Positions 25,014 through 35,102 of a DNA stretch of 64,000 bases are shown piece by piece. The notes below the pieces were generated by a model. It worked only from the letters and a program-made list of their open reading frames with translations. It had not been told where the DNA came from and did not search any database. The stretch comes from Blautia coccoides (GTDB taxonomy: Bacteria; Bacillota; Clostridia; Lachnospirales; Lachnospiraceae). The translations under genes were made by a program, and so were the position numbers. Position 1 is the first letter of the stretch. Each line of letters opens with the position of its first letter. The stretch is from positions 2,297,001 to 2,361,000 of the forward strand of contig NZ_CP136422.1 of NCBI RefSeq assembly GCF_034355335.1. The letters are read 5' to 3'.

Positions 25014-26591
25014 TCAGGTCTCAAGCTTTTGTTCCAGAATGTAGAAGGACAGCCTTAGGACCAGCCGTTCTCTGCTGTCCTCAAAATCTATGCCCGCTAT
25101 TTTCCGGATGCGCTCCAGGCGGTAGAAGAGGGTACTGCGGTGGATATACAGCTCCTTTGCAGTCTGCAGGATATTACGTTCCAGTTCCAGATAGACCTTT
25201 ACTGTGGTGTACAGATCGGTCTTATTCTTGTCATCGTATTTCTTCAAAAGAAGAAGCTTTTCGGAACAGAGAAGCTGGGGCGGAATTTCTTCTCTGCCCT
25301 TTTTCAGAAGATATTCCAGCAGATAGTCATCAAAACGATAACACCAGATCATACTTTCACTTTTTCTTCCCAGATCAAGTGCTGCGCTGGCCTGGATATA
25401 CCCCTGGGGGACCAGCATGAAGTCATGGATCTCAGAACTGGCGCCCATTTTTAAAAGACCCTCCCGCATGAGGACCGCCAGGCTGCTTATGACTTCAGAG
25501 GAGGTGCTGTGCGCATAGGATAAGTTCACCACCACGGCGATGCTCTGTCTGTAGAGAAAGGCATGGCCGGAGGGAATCTGGGCTTGGATATGCCCCAGTG
25601 TGGCGGCAGCGGACAGCATATTGATATCTCTCTGTTCGGTTTCCAGACGCAGGCAGAGATAGCGGTCATTCTGCTTCCAGTGCAGGAAATACAGATAGTT
25701 GAGTATGCGCTGTGTGTCACCGATGGTCCCGTCCAGATATTCATTGAAAAAACGGTCCATGTCATTGCCCATGCTCAGATGAAACAGACTTTTATGTTTG
25801 ATGGCCAGTTCTATGGCCTGGCCCAGATATTGGAGAGCCAGATAATTTCCATCCTGTATTTCGCTTTGTATTTCATCCACACAGATACGGCCCTCATAGC
25901 GGCTGTTGTTCCACAGGTTCACGTAGAGTATCCGATAGCCCCGCTGTTCGGCGGAGAATAGATCTGGCGACGTTTTGCTGAGGGTTTCCAGGTATTCTGT
26001 ATCCGCCTTGAAATCATGGATCAGACTTAAAGGGACCATGTTGCGTCCTGTCCGGGAATCACGCTCCCAGACTGTCATGCCCTGTACATATCTGGGACAG
26101 GAGAGTATGTAAAAATCAGTGTCGTGGATGAACATGGGATTGCCGAAGATCTCCAGGCTTGCCAGCAGCATTTCATCCAGGGGATGTTCGCTGTCCAGGG
26201 CATAATGCAGGTGTCTGTCCCACTGCCTGTATTTGGCAAAGGTTTCCTGTACCAGTTCAAAGGTGTCCAGAAAATCTGCGTTGTCCGTCAGTTCAATGAC
26301 AGCACAGCTTTGATGAAAGCAGGCAATGTCTGTGCGTCCCACAGTGATAAAATCAATGTCCCGGTATTCCAGAAAAGACTGATCCACATCCTTTCCCTGG
26401 ATCAGGTAGACGTACCGGAAGTTTGGATTTTTCCCCTTTTTATAGAGCCGTATGCCTTCCAGACAGGGGCGGTCATTTTGGGCATAGAAGGTGACATTCT
26501 GATAATGTTCTGTAAAAACGTCTGCCAGGATCTGCATATTCAGCCGGAACAGACGGTTTTTTCCATCAGGGGTTAAAGAAAATTCTGTCAA
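25014..26591 (-). CDS. PucR/CdaR-type transcriptional regulator (third in window)
   Basis: 525 aa from a TTG start with AAGGAG upstream. The C-terminal HTH is AKELYIHRSTLFYRLERIRK, and the middle has VPQGYIQASAALDLG, which matches FPDYYLQAEAAL in the two regulators at 650-3801. The N-terminal sensing half differs. It follows the transporter and two URO-D-type genes on the same strand and is the likely regulator of that unit. The three paralogues share the domain order, so they probably sense related aromatic or methylated compounds (inference). Confidence 0.85.
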   Translation of the reverse strand: MTEFSLTPDGKNRLFRLNMQILADVFTEHYQNVTFYAQNDRPCLEGIRLYKKGKNPNFRYVYLIQGKDVDQSFLEYRDIDFITVGRTDIACFHQSCAVIELTDNADFLDTFELVQETFAKYRQWDRHLHYALDSEHPLDEMLLASLEIFGNPMFIHDTDFYILSCPRYVQGMTVWERDSRTGRNMVPLSLIHDFKADTEYLETLSKTSPDLFSAEQRGYRILYVNLWNNSRYEGRICVDEIQSEIQDGNYLALQYLGQAIELAIKHKSLFHLSMGNDMDRFFNEYLDGTIGDTQRILNYLYFLHWKQNDRYLCLRLETEQRDINMLSAAATLGHIQAQIPSGHAFLYRQSIAVVVNLSYAHSTSSEVISSLAVLMREGLLKMGASSEIHDFMLVPQGYIQASAALDLGRKSESMIWCYRFDDYLLEYLLKKGREEIPPQLLCSEKLLLLKKYDDKNKTDLYTTVKVYLELERNILQTAKELYIHRSTLFYRLERIRKIAGIDFEDSRERLVLRLSFYILEQKLET

Positions 26592-26696
26592 AGCCTGATT
26601 CTCCTTTTTGTTTCAGTATGACATCTAGTATAGCATGTCCGAAAGAAGGGTGCAAAGCCGCAAAGCGTGGAAAATCACATGGGCTGCATAAGAAAG

Positions 26697-26732
26697 AAGC
26701 GGAGGCAGAAAAAGATGTTTCCGCTTCCGCTT
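26697..26732 (-). terminator. Probable terminator after the URO-D genes
   Basis: On the reverse strand, AAGCGGAAGC and GCCTCCGCTT form a stem with one mismatch, followed by CTTTCTT. It lies in the 155-bp gap before the PucR-like gene and may reduce regulator expression. Confidence 0.5.
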
Positions 26733-26746
26733 TGTACAGCAGTGGT

Positions 26747-27745
26747 TCAGATGTGATAAATCTCCCTGTTGTAGGCTTCTATTTCATCTGCTATGATCTC
26801 ATCTGTCTTAGGATAAATGGTTCCCGCAAGGCCGTAAGTCATGCAGGGGATAAAGTGGCCGGCAGGTCCGTAGGTGCTGCATGCTCTGCGCACATCTGCG
26901 CGGATTTCTTCTTCTTGGGCATCTTCCCGGTCTATGGTGGCATCAATGCCGCCCATGAGGGTCATGCGGCCATCAAGCTGTTTCTGAAGCTTTACAATAT
27001 CATTTTCCGGCAGAACACCCTGCCATACATCCACACCGATCTCCACCATATCCTCTATGATAGGCTCCAGGAAAGAATCCGCGTGGTGCATGACCAGAAC
27101 GCCGTGGTCGTGCATATATCCGTAAATGCGGCGGTAGTGTTCTTTGAAGAACTGTCTCCAGATATCAGGCTGCATAAACAGGCTGGTTTTAGAACCCCAG
27201 TCATCGTGTGACAGGATAATATCCGGATGGAGATTGTCTACCAAAAGCTTTGCGTACTGAAAGCGGTATTCCGCGATGGCATCCACCAGTTCCTGCATGG
27301 ATTCCGGCTCCAAAAGCAGATTCATAAGAGCATCCTCAAAGCCCATGAGAAAATGGCTCTGTTCAAAGATTCCGGTGCCCATAAAACCCAGAACTAGTTT
27401 CTGGCTGCGGTCTACCTGGGCGGCAGAACTTAGGGCCTCCTCCCACCCATCACTGCAGTTGGCGATCAGATTAGGTACCTTCACGGATTCCTGCCATTGG
27501 GTCACGTCCGGACATACCTTATTGGACTCTGTCACATGGGGCATTGGACCGGGAGCGTCCTGGGGGAAGAGGATTTCGGTTCCCCACCGGTCCACAGAAG
27601 TTTTGCCTCTTACACGGTTCCCTCTGGTGAATTTCTGCAGAGGGTCATTCATGATCGGTACAAAGGGCTGGTACTGATTGACCAGGCGGTCCGGTGTTCC
27701 GTCTTTTTTCAGGGTTTCCAGGAAATTTTCTTTTGGTGTCAGCAT
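26747..27745 (-). CDS. URO-D-type protein, methyltransferase-like (variant metal site)
   Basis: 332 aa, with GGAGGG upstream of the ATG. The fold pattern is that of the uroporphyrinogen decarboxylase superfamily (PF01208), which includes corrinoid methyltransferases such as MtaA, MtbA and CmuA. Heme synthesis is unlikely because no other heme gene is present. Where the methyltransferases have HxCG, this protein reads MHHADSFLEP, so the Cys ligand is absent; a later Cys is in FIPCMTYG. It overlaps the upstream URO-D gene by 7 bp, implying stoichiometric expression and perhaps a heteromer. The substrate is unknown. Confidence 0.75.
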   Translation of the reverse strand: MLTPKENFLETLKKDGTPDRLVNQYQPFVPIMNDPLQKFTRGNRVRGKTSVDRWGTEILFPQDAPGPMPHVTESNKVCPDVTQWQESVKVPNLIANCSDGWEEALSSAAQVDRSQKLVLGFMGTGIFEQSHFLMGFEDALMNLLLEPESMQELVDAIAEYRFQYAKLLVDNLHPDIILSHDDWGSKTSLFMQPDIWRQFFKEHYRRIYGYMHDHGVLVMHHADSFLEPIIEDMVEIGVDVWQGVLPENDIVKLQKQLDGRMTLMGGIDATIDREDAQEEEIRADVRRACSTYGPAGHFIPCMTYGLAGTIYPKTDEIIADEIEAYNREIYHI

Positions 27746-28800
27746 ATTGATCCCTCCAATTCTGCATATTTGATCCGGCTGTAGCGGTACAGTTCGTCTG
27801 CCAGATTCACAGCACGGTCCGGTTTCTCATCCTTTAAGCGGCAGGCGAAGCGGCCTGTCATAGCCAGTTCATCTACTTTTTTGTGTATATCCGCAACCGC
27901 GTCCTCGTCGCTCATGTCTGCGGGGATGATATACAGAGTACACTGTGCCAGATCTTTTCCGTATTCTTTCATGATGGCAGCCTTGTCATTGGCGCTGTCC
28001 TGGCCCTCCCAGGCATCAAATCCTGCCTCAATGATCAGGGGCATCAGTGTTTTGATACAGCCGCAGGAATGCAGGCAGATGTACATGCCCATGTCATGGG
28101 CAGCCTTTGTGATTTTCTTGTATTGAGGCACAAACAGTTCCTCATAGGTGGAGGGCGAGAAGAAAGTGCTGATCTGTGTGCCCATGTCATCGTGGAAGAG
28201 GATCATATCCGCATGATAAACCTCATGAGCTGTCTTGATCAGTTCAATATGCCAGTCCGCCAGTTTGTCATAAAAAGCGGTCAACTCGTCAGGTTCTTCA
28301 ATGAGGGCACAAAAGGCATCCTCAAAACTGATAAGGTCAGCGGTTCTCTCGAAGAATCCGTTTACAATGACAAAGTAGGAAAAACGGTCCGGTGCGATCC
28401 TGCCTTTATAATTTTCCTCATAATCTTTTTTCCAGTCGATAGCGGATAAGTCGGGGAATTCCAGTTCTTCCCTCCATTTTGTAATATCGGATAGTCTTTG
28501 GGTTCCGGGTTTTACCATGGCGGCTTTTGTGTTCGGTTCATATTCCCATTCTATGCCGAACCAGTCCGTACCCCCAAAATTGCGAGCCTTAGCATCGGGC
28601 ATTACAAGGGGCTGTATGGCATTGTTGTCCAGGGTCTGATTGGGAACCCAGAGCGGCATTTTTCCCTCCAGCATGCGGAGCATATTTTCTTTTGGTGTAA
28701 TGGGGCGGTTATATTTGGGGACAATGCTGTCCGGTGCCCCGTAAATGCCGGGCATATTATATTCGCCTATAATTTCCAATTCTTTTTCGTCAAATTTCAT
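27739..28800 (-). CDS. URO-D-type protein, probable corrinoid-dependent methyltransferase
   Basis: 353 aa, with CAGGAGGT upstream. It is a URO-D superfamily member with ICLHSCGCIKTLMPLI, the HxCG zinc motif used by MtaA/MtbA-type methyltransferases to activate a thiol, plus ILFHDDMGTQIS earlier. It is related to the downstream gene but differs at the metal site. In acetogens and related anaerobes such proteins move methyl groups from methoxylated or methylated compounds to a corrinoid protein. No corrinoid protein gene is adjacent, so it would have to be encoded elsewhere. Function is inferred. Confidence 0.78.
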   Translation of the reverse strand: MKFDEKELEIIGEYNMPGIYGAPDSIVPKYNRPITPKENMLRMLEGKMPLWVPNQTLDNNAIQPLVMPDAKARNFGGTDWFGIEWEYEPNTKAAMVKPGTQRLSDITKWREELEFPDLSAIDWKKDYEENYKGRIAPDRFSYFVIVNGFFERTADLISFEDAFCALIEEPDELTAFYDKLADWHIELIKTAHEVYHADMILFHDDMGTQISTFFSPSTYEELFVPQYKKITKAAHDMGMYICLHSCGCIKTLMPLIIEAGFDAWEGQDSANDKAAIMKEYGKDLAQCTLYIIPADMSDEDAVADIHKKVDELAMTGRFACRLKDEKPDRAVNLADELYRYSRIKYAELEGSIC

Positions 28801-28830
28801 GATCAGAGACCTCCTGTTTTATATGTTCCA

Positions 28831-30249
28831 TTAATTACCGCTTCTTGCGGCGATTTCTGCGGAATACTGTTCCACTTTTTCTTTTGTCAGACGGAAGCCG
28901 AAGAGAAGAAGTACGGCTGCCACGATCAGAGCCAGGGCGGGAATGACCATAAATGCCATGCAGATACCCTTTTTCAGCTCCACAGATGCCATTGCAGCGT
29001 CAATACTTGGGTCAAAAGCAGCAAAGGCAAGGCAGGCGGAGATGATAATACCCCTTGTCATAACGCCGACTTTCAGAGGTACGTTCTGAAGGCCGCTGAT
29101 CCATCCAGTGGCATTTTTTCCGGTCTTCCATTCAGAGTAAATGATGGTATCAGCGTAGAGAGCAGGTGTACAGGCGTAGGCGATACCATATCCGAACTGT
29201 GCCGCGGACATGAGGATAATGACGACAGTCACATTGGCATATGTGAAGTTGGCGGCAATGAGGATGACTGCCATAGCAAAAAAGGTGACGATAGTAGTAG
29301 TTCTGGTGGAAATCTTTTTGGCCATGTTTTTTGCAAGATAAGAACCGATCACACACAGGATATTGGAGATAAGAATGTACCTGGCCAGCAATCCTGCATT
29401 CTGTGCCACATACGTAAAATAATAGATAGCGACGCCGGAACACACAAAGTTGAACATCCATTTTGCCAAATCCGCCAACAGCAGAGAGAGAAGTGGAGGG
29501 TTCTGCAGCAGCGCTTTTACCAGATCCATGCCGCCTGTCTTGCTGGTGTCTTTTTTTGCAGCGGAGCTGTCGGCGGCAGCTTCCATTTCCTCGTATCCGT
29601 CGAACATTTTAAAGTGTGTAAAATACAGCACTGCCATGATGCATCCGAGGACAAAAGCAGTTGCCCCGTACTGGCTTTTTTCTCCGATCATACCTGCAAA
29701 GAGTGCTGCCAGAGGCGGTCCCACATAGGAGAAGATGACCTTTGAAAAGTTGGCCCATGCAGCTCTTGTGGAGGCCAGATGCGCCCTGTCATCCGGGGTT
29801 TTGCCGGCAACAGCGATCATGGATACATTGGCCACATAGGGGAAGTTCCATACAATATGGCTGACAACAGCCGCTATGATTATGATAGCTATGGAGAGCG
29901 GGCCGTCACCGATCTTCAGGAACTGGAATGCATAGAGGAACGGCACCATCCATGGCAGAAGGATCAGCCAGGAACGGTAACGGCCCCATTTCTTCGGCTT
30001 TATGCTGTTTAAAATTGCTCCGTATATCCAGGAGAGGCAGGCGTCAATAACGCTTGCGGTGGTGGTGATAAAGGAGACGGTGGCAAGACCAAACTGTGCC
30101 AGATTCGTGAGGAAAAAGTTGAAATAATAACTCTCCACATTGGTCATCAGGGTAAAGCCGCAGTCACCAACCCCGTAGAACAGCTTCAGCGCTTTGCTCA
30201 ACCCTTTTTTCTCGGATTTTTCAGTACCGGAATTACTTTTACTACTCAT
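28831..30249 (-). CDS. GPH-type MFS transporter
   Basis: 472 aa from ATG 30249, with AGGAAGGGAG upstream; the GTG at 30285 lacks an RBS. Twelve hydrophobic segments. LFYGVGDCGFTLMTN near the N terminus and YADTIIYSEWKTGKNATGWISG after the ninth are hallmarks of the glycoside-pentoside-hexuronide:cation symporter family (MelB, XylP). It is the first gene of the unit with two URO-D-type proteins, so it probably imports their substrate, perhaps a glycosylated or methylated compound (inference). Confidence 0.88.
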   Translation of the reverse strand: MSSKSNSGTEKSEKKGLSKALKLFYGVGDCGFTLMTNVESYYFNFFLTNLAQFGLATVSFITTTASVIDACLSWIYGAILNSIKPKKWGRYRSWLILLPWMVPFLYAFQFLKIGDGPLSIAIIIIAAVVSHIVWNFPYVANVSMIAVAGKTPDDRAHLASTRAAWANFSKVIFSYVGPPLAALFAGMIGEKSQYGATAFVLGCIMAVLYFTHFKMFDGYEEMEAAADSSAAKKDTSKTGGMDLVKALLQNPPLLSLLLADLAKWMFNFVCSGVAIYYFTYVAQNAGLLARYILISNILCVIGSYLAKNMAKKISTRTTTIVTFFAMAVILIAANFTYANVTVVIILMSAAQFGYGIAYACTPALYADTIIYSEWKTGKNATGWISGLQNVPLKVGVMTRGIIISACLAFAAFDPSIDAAMASVELKKGICMAFMVIPALALIVAAVLLLFGFRLTKEKVEQYSAEIAARSGN

Positions 30250-30293
30250 CTGAATTTCTCCCTTCCTGTGGGACAAAATGCGCACTTGTCCAC

Positions 30294-30414
30294 TCCTACT
30301 TTTTGCTCACATACCGGTATGCTGCAATAAATTTATAAAATCAGTATATAACAGGATTTATTTTGCGTAAATCCGCACAGGGTTTCATTCGGAGAAAATA
30401 GATTCCTACTTTTT
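30294..30414 (-). promoter_or_regulatory. Candidate operator region upstream of the GPH/URO-D unit
   Basis: The 12-bp sequence TCCTACTTTTTG is present at 30294-30305 and again at 30403-30414. Next to the first copy is the perfect palindrome CATACCGGTATG (30310-30321); the second is followed by the similar GCATATGG. Repeated sites ahead of a gene set with a PucR-type regulator suggest its binding sites. No clear -35/-10 pair was identified on this strand. Confidence 0.4.
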
Positions 30415-30456
30415 GTAGCATATGGTGTGATGAAAATGACGAAAGTATTTTTTGAC

Positions 30457-30486
30457 TTTACAAACAAATTTACATCTGTATATAAT
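30457..30486 (+). promoter_or_regulatory. Promoter of the arylamine N-acetyltransferase gene
   Basis: TTTACA, 18-nt spacer, TATAAT, 63 nt before the ATG at 30550. Confidence 0.55.
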
Positions 30487-30549
30487 GAAAGTATCTTATA
30501 TTATGTATGTATGCATATATAACGGCGTGCTGCTGAAGGAGGAATAGTT

Positions 30550-31335
30550 ATGTATGAAGCATTGTATGCGTCCGTCCCTGACGCGGATGCCTATCTGGAA
30601 CGGATCCACTGTAAACGCCGGACAGCGCCTACAAGGGAATATTTGGATGAGCTGGTTTATGCCCATCAGCTCTATGTGCCTTTTGAGAACCTGGACATCC
30701 GGCTGTTTAGAAAAGAAATTCCGCTGGATATTGAAAGTATTTATGAGAAAGTCGTGGAAAAGCACAGAGGCGGTTACTGTTTTGAACTGAATGCTTTGTT
30801 TACGGCTTTATTAAAAGACCTGGGATTTCATGCCAGCTCATGTATGTGCCGGATCACCAGGAATAAGAATTATGTGCCGCTGGTGCTTCATAGGGGGATT
30901 ATTGTGGAGATGGACGGCGTAAAGTATTTCTGTGACGTTGGCTACGGCGGCCCCATGCCTCCCGGTGCTGTACCGGTGCAGGACGGCGCAGTGATGGACA
31001 GCAGGGGAGAGCGGTACTATATGTATAAGGATGAGGTTCCCTGGTGGACCATGAAGAGGAGGACCGGCAGCGGGGAGATCGAGTCCATGCTCCAGTTCTA
31101 CACCATGCCTCAGGAGGCGGTGGATTACATACCTATGAATGAGTATTGTTCCAAAAATGAAAACTCAGTGTTCTGCCGGACTCTTTACGTAAATAAAAGA
31201 ACAGAGAACGGAAGTGTATCTGTTATGGGAAACAGATTCACAGAGGTGAGAGATGGGAAAACAGTGCAGGACAGGGAGTTTGGGGAGGAGGAATTAGAGG
31301 AGCTTTTGGAGAGGTATTTTGGTATTTGCCTTTAA
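30550..31335 (+). CDS. nat: Arylamine N-acetyltransferase
   Basis: 261 aa, RBS GAAGGAGG. It carries the Cys-His-Asp triad of the family: Cys in KHRGGYCFELNALF, His in VPLVLHRGIIVE and Asp in KYFCDVGYGGPMPPGA. It transfers acetyl from acetyl-CoA to aromatic amines, hydrazines or related amino compounds in the cytoplasm. Single gene with its own promoter and a strong terminator. Length is normal. Confidence 0.92.
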   Translation: MYEALYASVPDADAYLERIHCKRRTAPTREYLDELVYAHQLYVPFENLDIRLFRKEIPLDIESIYEKVVEKHRGGYCFELNALFTALLKDLGFHASSCMCRITRNKNYVPLVLHRGIIVEMDGVKYFCDVGYGGPMPPGAVPVQDGAVMDSRGERYYMYKDEVPWWTMKRRTGSGEIESMLQFYTMPQEAVDYIPMNEYCSKNENSVFCRTLYVNKRTENGSVSVMGNRFTEVRDGKTVQDREFGEEELEELLERYFGICL

Positions 31336-31387
31336 AAGGATGGTATCATATACAGTTATTTTTAATATTGAAAAGTTATTATTTATA

Positions 31388-31435
31388 AAAATACGGCAGC
31401 AAATCCATTGAGTACGGATTCGCTGCCGTATTTTT
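31388..31435 (+). terminator. Terminator after the N-acetyltransferase gene
   Basis: ATACGGCAGCAAATCC pairs with GGATTCGCTGCCGTAT with one mismatch, followed by a T-run; A-residues on the left make it possibly bidirectional. Confidence 0.9.
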
Positions 31436-31439
31436 ACGG

Positions 31440-31740
31440 GAAATGACACGAGGTTCATAATGTGCTTATATCTATTGTATGGACCTTTTTTGTAGAGCTT
31501 GTACATGCCGGATTTTGATGATTATGGATTTGTGGCAGTATACAGACGGAACACATTGTCTTGATGGAAAGGGACAAGAAACTCGTATTTGATATTAGAA
31601 ATGCCAATACTACATTTAATATAACGGACAAAATATCATAACAGACATACAGATCAATAGGGGAGAAGTAGGGCAAAATATCGATTTACAGAATAGATTT
31701 GAAAAAATCCCCAAAATAAGTTATGATATAGGACGAATCC
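31440..31740. other. Gap with no clear gene
   Basis: AT-rich and full of stops in all frames. A short reading at 31524-31592 (MDLWQYTDGTH...) weakly recalls the end of GH25 lysozymes, but it is too short to call a pseudogene. Confidence 0.4.
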
Positions 31741-31760
31741 GAAACAGAAAGGAAAAACGT

Positions 31761-32297
31761 ATGGGTTGGGAATTTACAATATTGGATGCTTTACAGCAGA
31801 TACACACCCCTCTGCTGGATAAGATTTTAGTATTTATCACATCTCTGGGAAATGCAGGATGGTTCTGGACCGTTCTTGGCCTGGTGCTGCTCTGTGTAAA
31901 GAGATACAGAAAGTACGGTGTCCTGGTGCTGGGAGCGCTGATATTTTCCGCGTTGTTTGGAAATATTATTTTAAAGCCGCTTGTGGCGAGGCAGCGTCCG
32001 TGCTGGATCAACGAGACGGTGGAGCTTTTGGTCCGGGTGCCCAGGGATTATTCGTTTCCTTCCGGCCACACCCAGGCTTCTTTTGCTGCGGCCACAGCAC
32101 TTTTTACAGAAAATAAAAAGGCAGGCATCTGCGCCTATGTACTGGCTGCCCTGATCGCCTTTTCACGTCTGTACCTGTATGTGCACTTCCCTACAGATGT
32201 GCTGGCGGGAGTTGTCATTGGCATTTGCTGCGGGCTTTTGTCTGCATATGTGTTTGACTGTGCGGGGCGTAAGAGGGGAACCCGGGCAAAGGAATAA
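31761..32297 (+). CDS. PAP2 family phosphatase
   Basis: 178 aa, RBS AAAGGAAA. It has the three signature motifs of lipid phosphatases: KPLVARQRPCW, PSGHTQASF and SRLYLYVHFPTDVLAG. Several membrane segments. It probably dephosphorylates undecaprenyl pyrophosphate or phosphatidic acid at the outer face of the membrane; which one is not visible. The next gene, a HAD phosphatase, follows 23 bp later. Confidence 0.9.
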   Translation: MGWEFTILDALQQIHTPLLDKILVFITSLGNAGWFWTVLGLVLLCVKRYRKYGVLVLGALIFSALFGNIILKPLVARQRPCWINETVELLVRVPRDYSFPSGHTQASFAAATALFTENKKAGICAYVLAALIAFSRLYLYVHFPTDVLAGVVIGICCGLLSAYVFDCAGRKRGTRAKE

Positions 32298-32320
32298 GGA
32301 AGGATAACAGGAGAACAGAG

Positions 32321-33154
32321 ATGAGAAAAGATTTAAAAATGATAGCGATCGATCTGGACGGTACACTCCTTCGGGATGACTGCACCATATCGCAGCGGAC
32401 CAGGGAAGCGGTGGAGGAGGCAGGAAGAAGAGGATATCTTGTGGTTCCCACTACAGGTCGCTCATACCGCAATGCCCGGTTTGTTTTAAAAGACTTCAAA
32501 GAGATTTCCTATTATATAAACGGCAACGGTTCCGTGATCAGCAGCGGCAGGACAGAGGATGTCCTGTATTTTCATGGAATGGACATGGATAATGTCAGGA
32601 AGATCTATGAGCTTGCAGCAAAATATGATACCTACGTGGAAATCTATGCGGGTCAGGACGCCTATATGGATGCCAAGGGTCAGGAAGTGATCAGAAGATG
32701 CGGCCTTCCTGAGGAATACTGTGATCAGCTTCTTGCTACCAATAAAATGACAACGGATTACAGGAAGCTTCTGGCAGGGGATCATATCCGTGTGGGAAAG
32801 ATACATATATTAGTATCCAAAATGGAAGAAAAGGAAAAGCTGATAAAGGAAATAGATCTGCTTCCAGGCGTACACCCTATTTCCGTTATCCCTAATAATA
32901 TAGAAGTAGTACACGGCAGATGGAGTAAATGGAATGCTATTGTAAAGCTGGCAGATATGATCGGGGTCAGACAGGAAGAGATCATGGCAGTGGGTGACAG
33001 TAATAATGACTATGAGATGCTTTTAAATGCCGGTTACTCTGTGGCTATGGGCAATGCCTGTGACAGGGTGAAGGAGATCAGCAGTGCGGTGACAGACACC
33101 AACGAAAATGACGGTGTTGCAAAAGCAATTGAGAATATACTGAATCAGAAATAG
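32321..33154 (+). CDS. Cof-type HAD-superfamily hydrolase
   Basis: 277 aa, with ACAGGAG upstream. HAD motif I is IDLDGTLLRDD, motif II TTGRS, and motif IV VGDSNNDYEMLLNAG with the preceding Lys in RWSKWNAI. A type IIB cap lies between about 85 and 195. Such enzymes dephosphorylate sugar phosphates or flavin/pyridoxal phosphates in the cytoplasm; the substrate is not defined. It lies 15 bp before parE. Confidence 0.92.
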   Translation: MRKDLKMIAIDLDGTLLRDDCTISQRTREAVEEAGRRGYLVVPTTGRSYRNARFVLKDFKEISYYINGNGSVISSGRTEDVLYFHGMDMDNVRKIYELAAKYDTYVEIYAGQDAYMDAKGQEVIRRCGLPEEYCDQLLATNKMTTDYRKLLAGDHIRVGKIHILVSKMEEKEKLIKEIDLLPGVHPISVIPNNIEVVHGRWSKWNAIVKLADMIGVRQEEIMAVGDSNNDYEMLLNAGYSVAMGNACDRVKEISSAVTDTNENDGVAKAIENILNQK

Positions 33155-35092
<1,938 letters not shown>

Positions 35093-35102
35093 GAGGAGCA
35101 AA

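Noticed and set aside
26747..28800. Heme-pathway uroporphyrinogen decarboxylase
   Set aside because: No other tetrapyrrole genes nearby; two unlike copies, one with an HxCG motif, fit methyltransferases better.
28498..29745. 415-aa forward frame opposite the URO-D and GPH genes
   Set aside because: No RBS, no recognisable domain, and the reverse-strand proteins are clearly real.
31524..31592. Possible GH25 lysozyme remnant (MDLWQYTDGTH...)
   Set aside because: Only about 20 residues, no active-site part and a stop directly after; chance similarity cannot be excluded.
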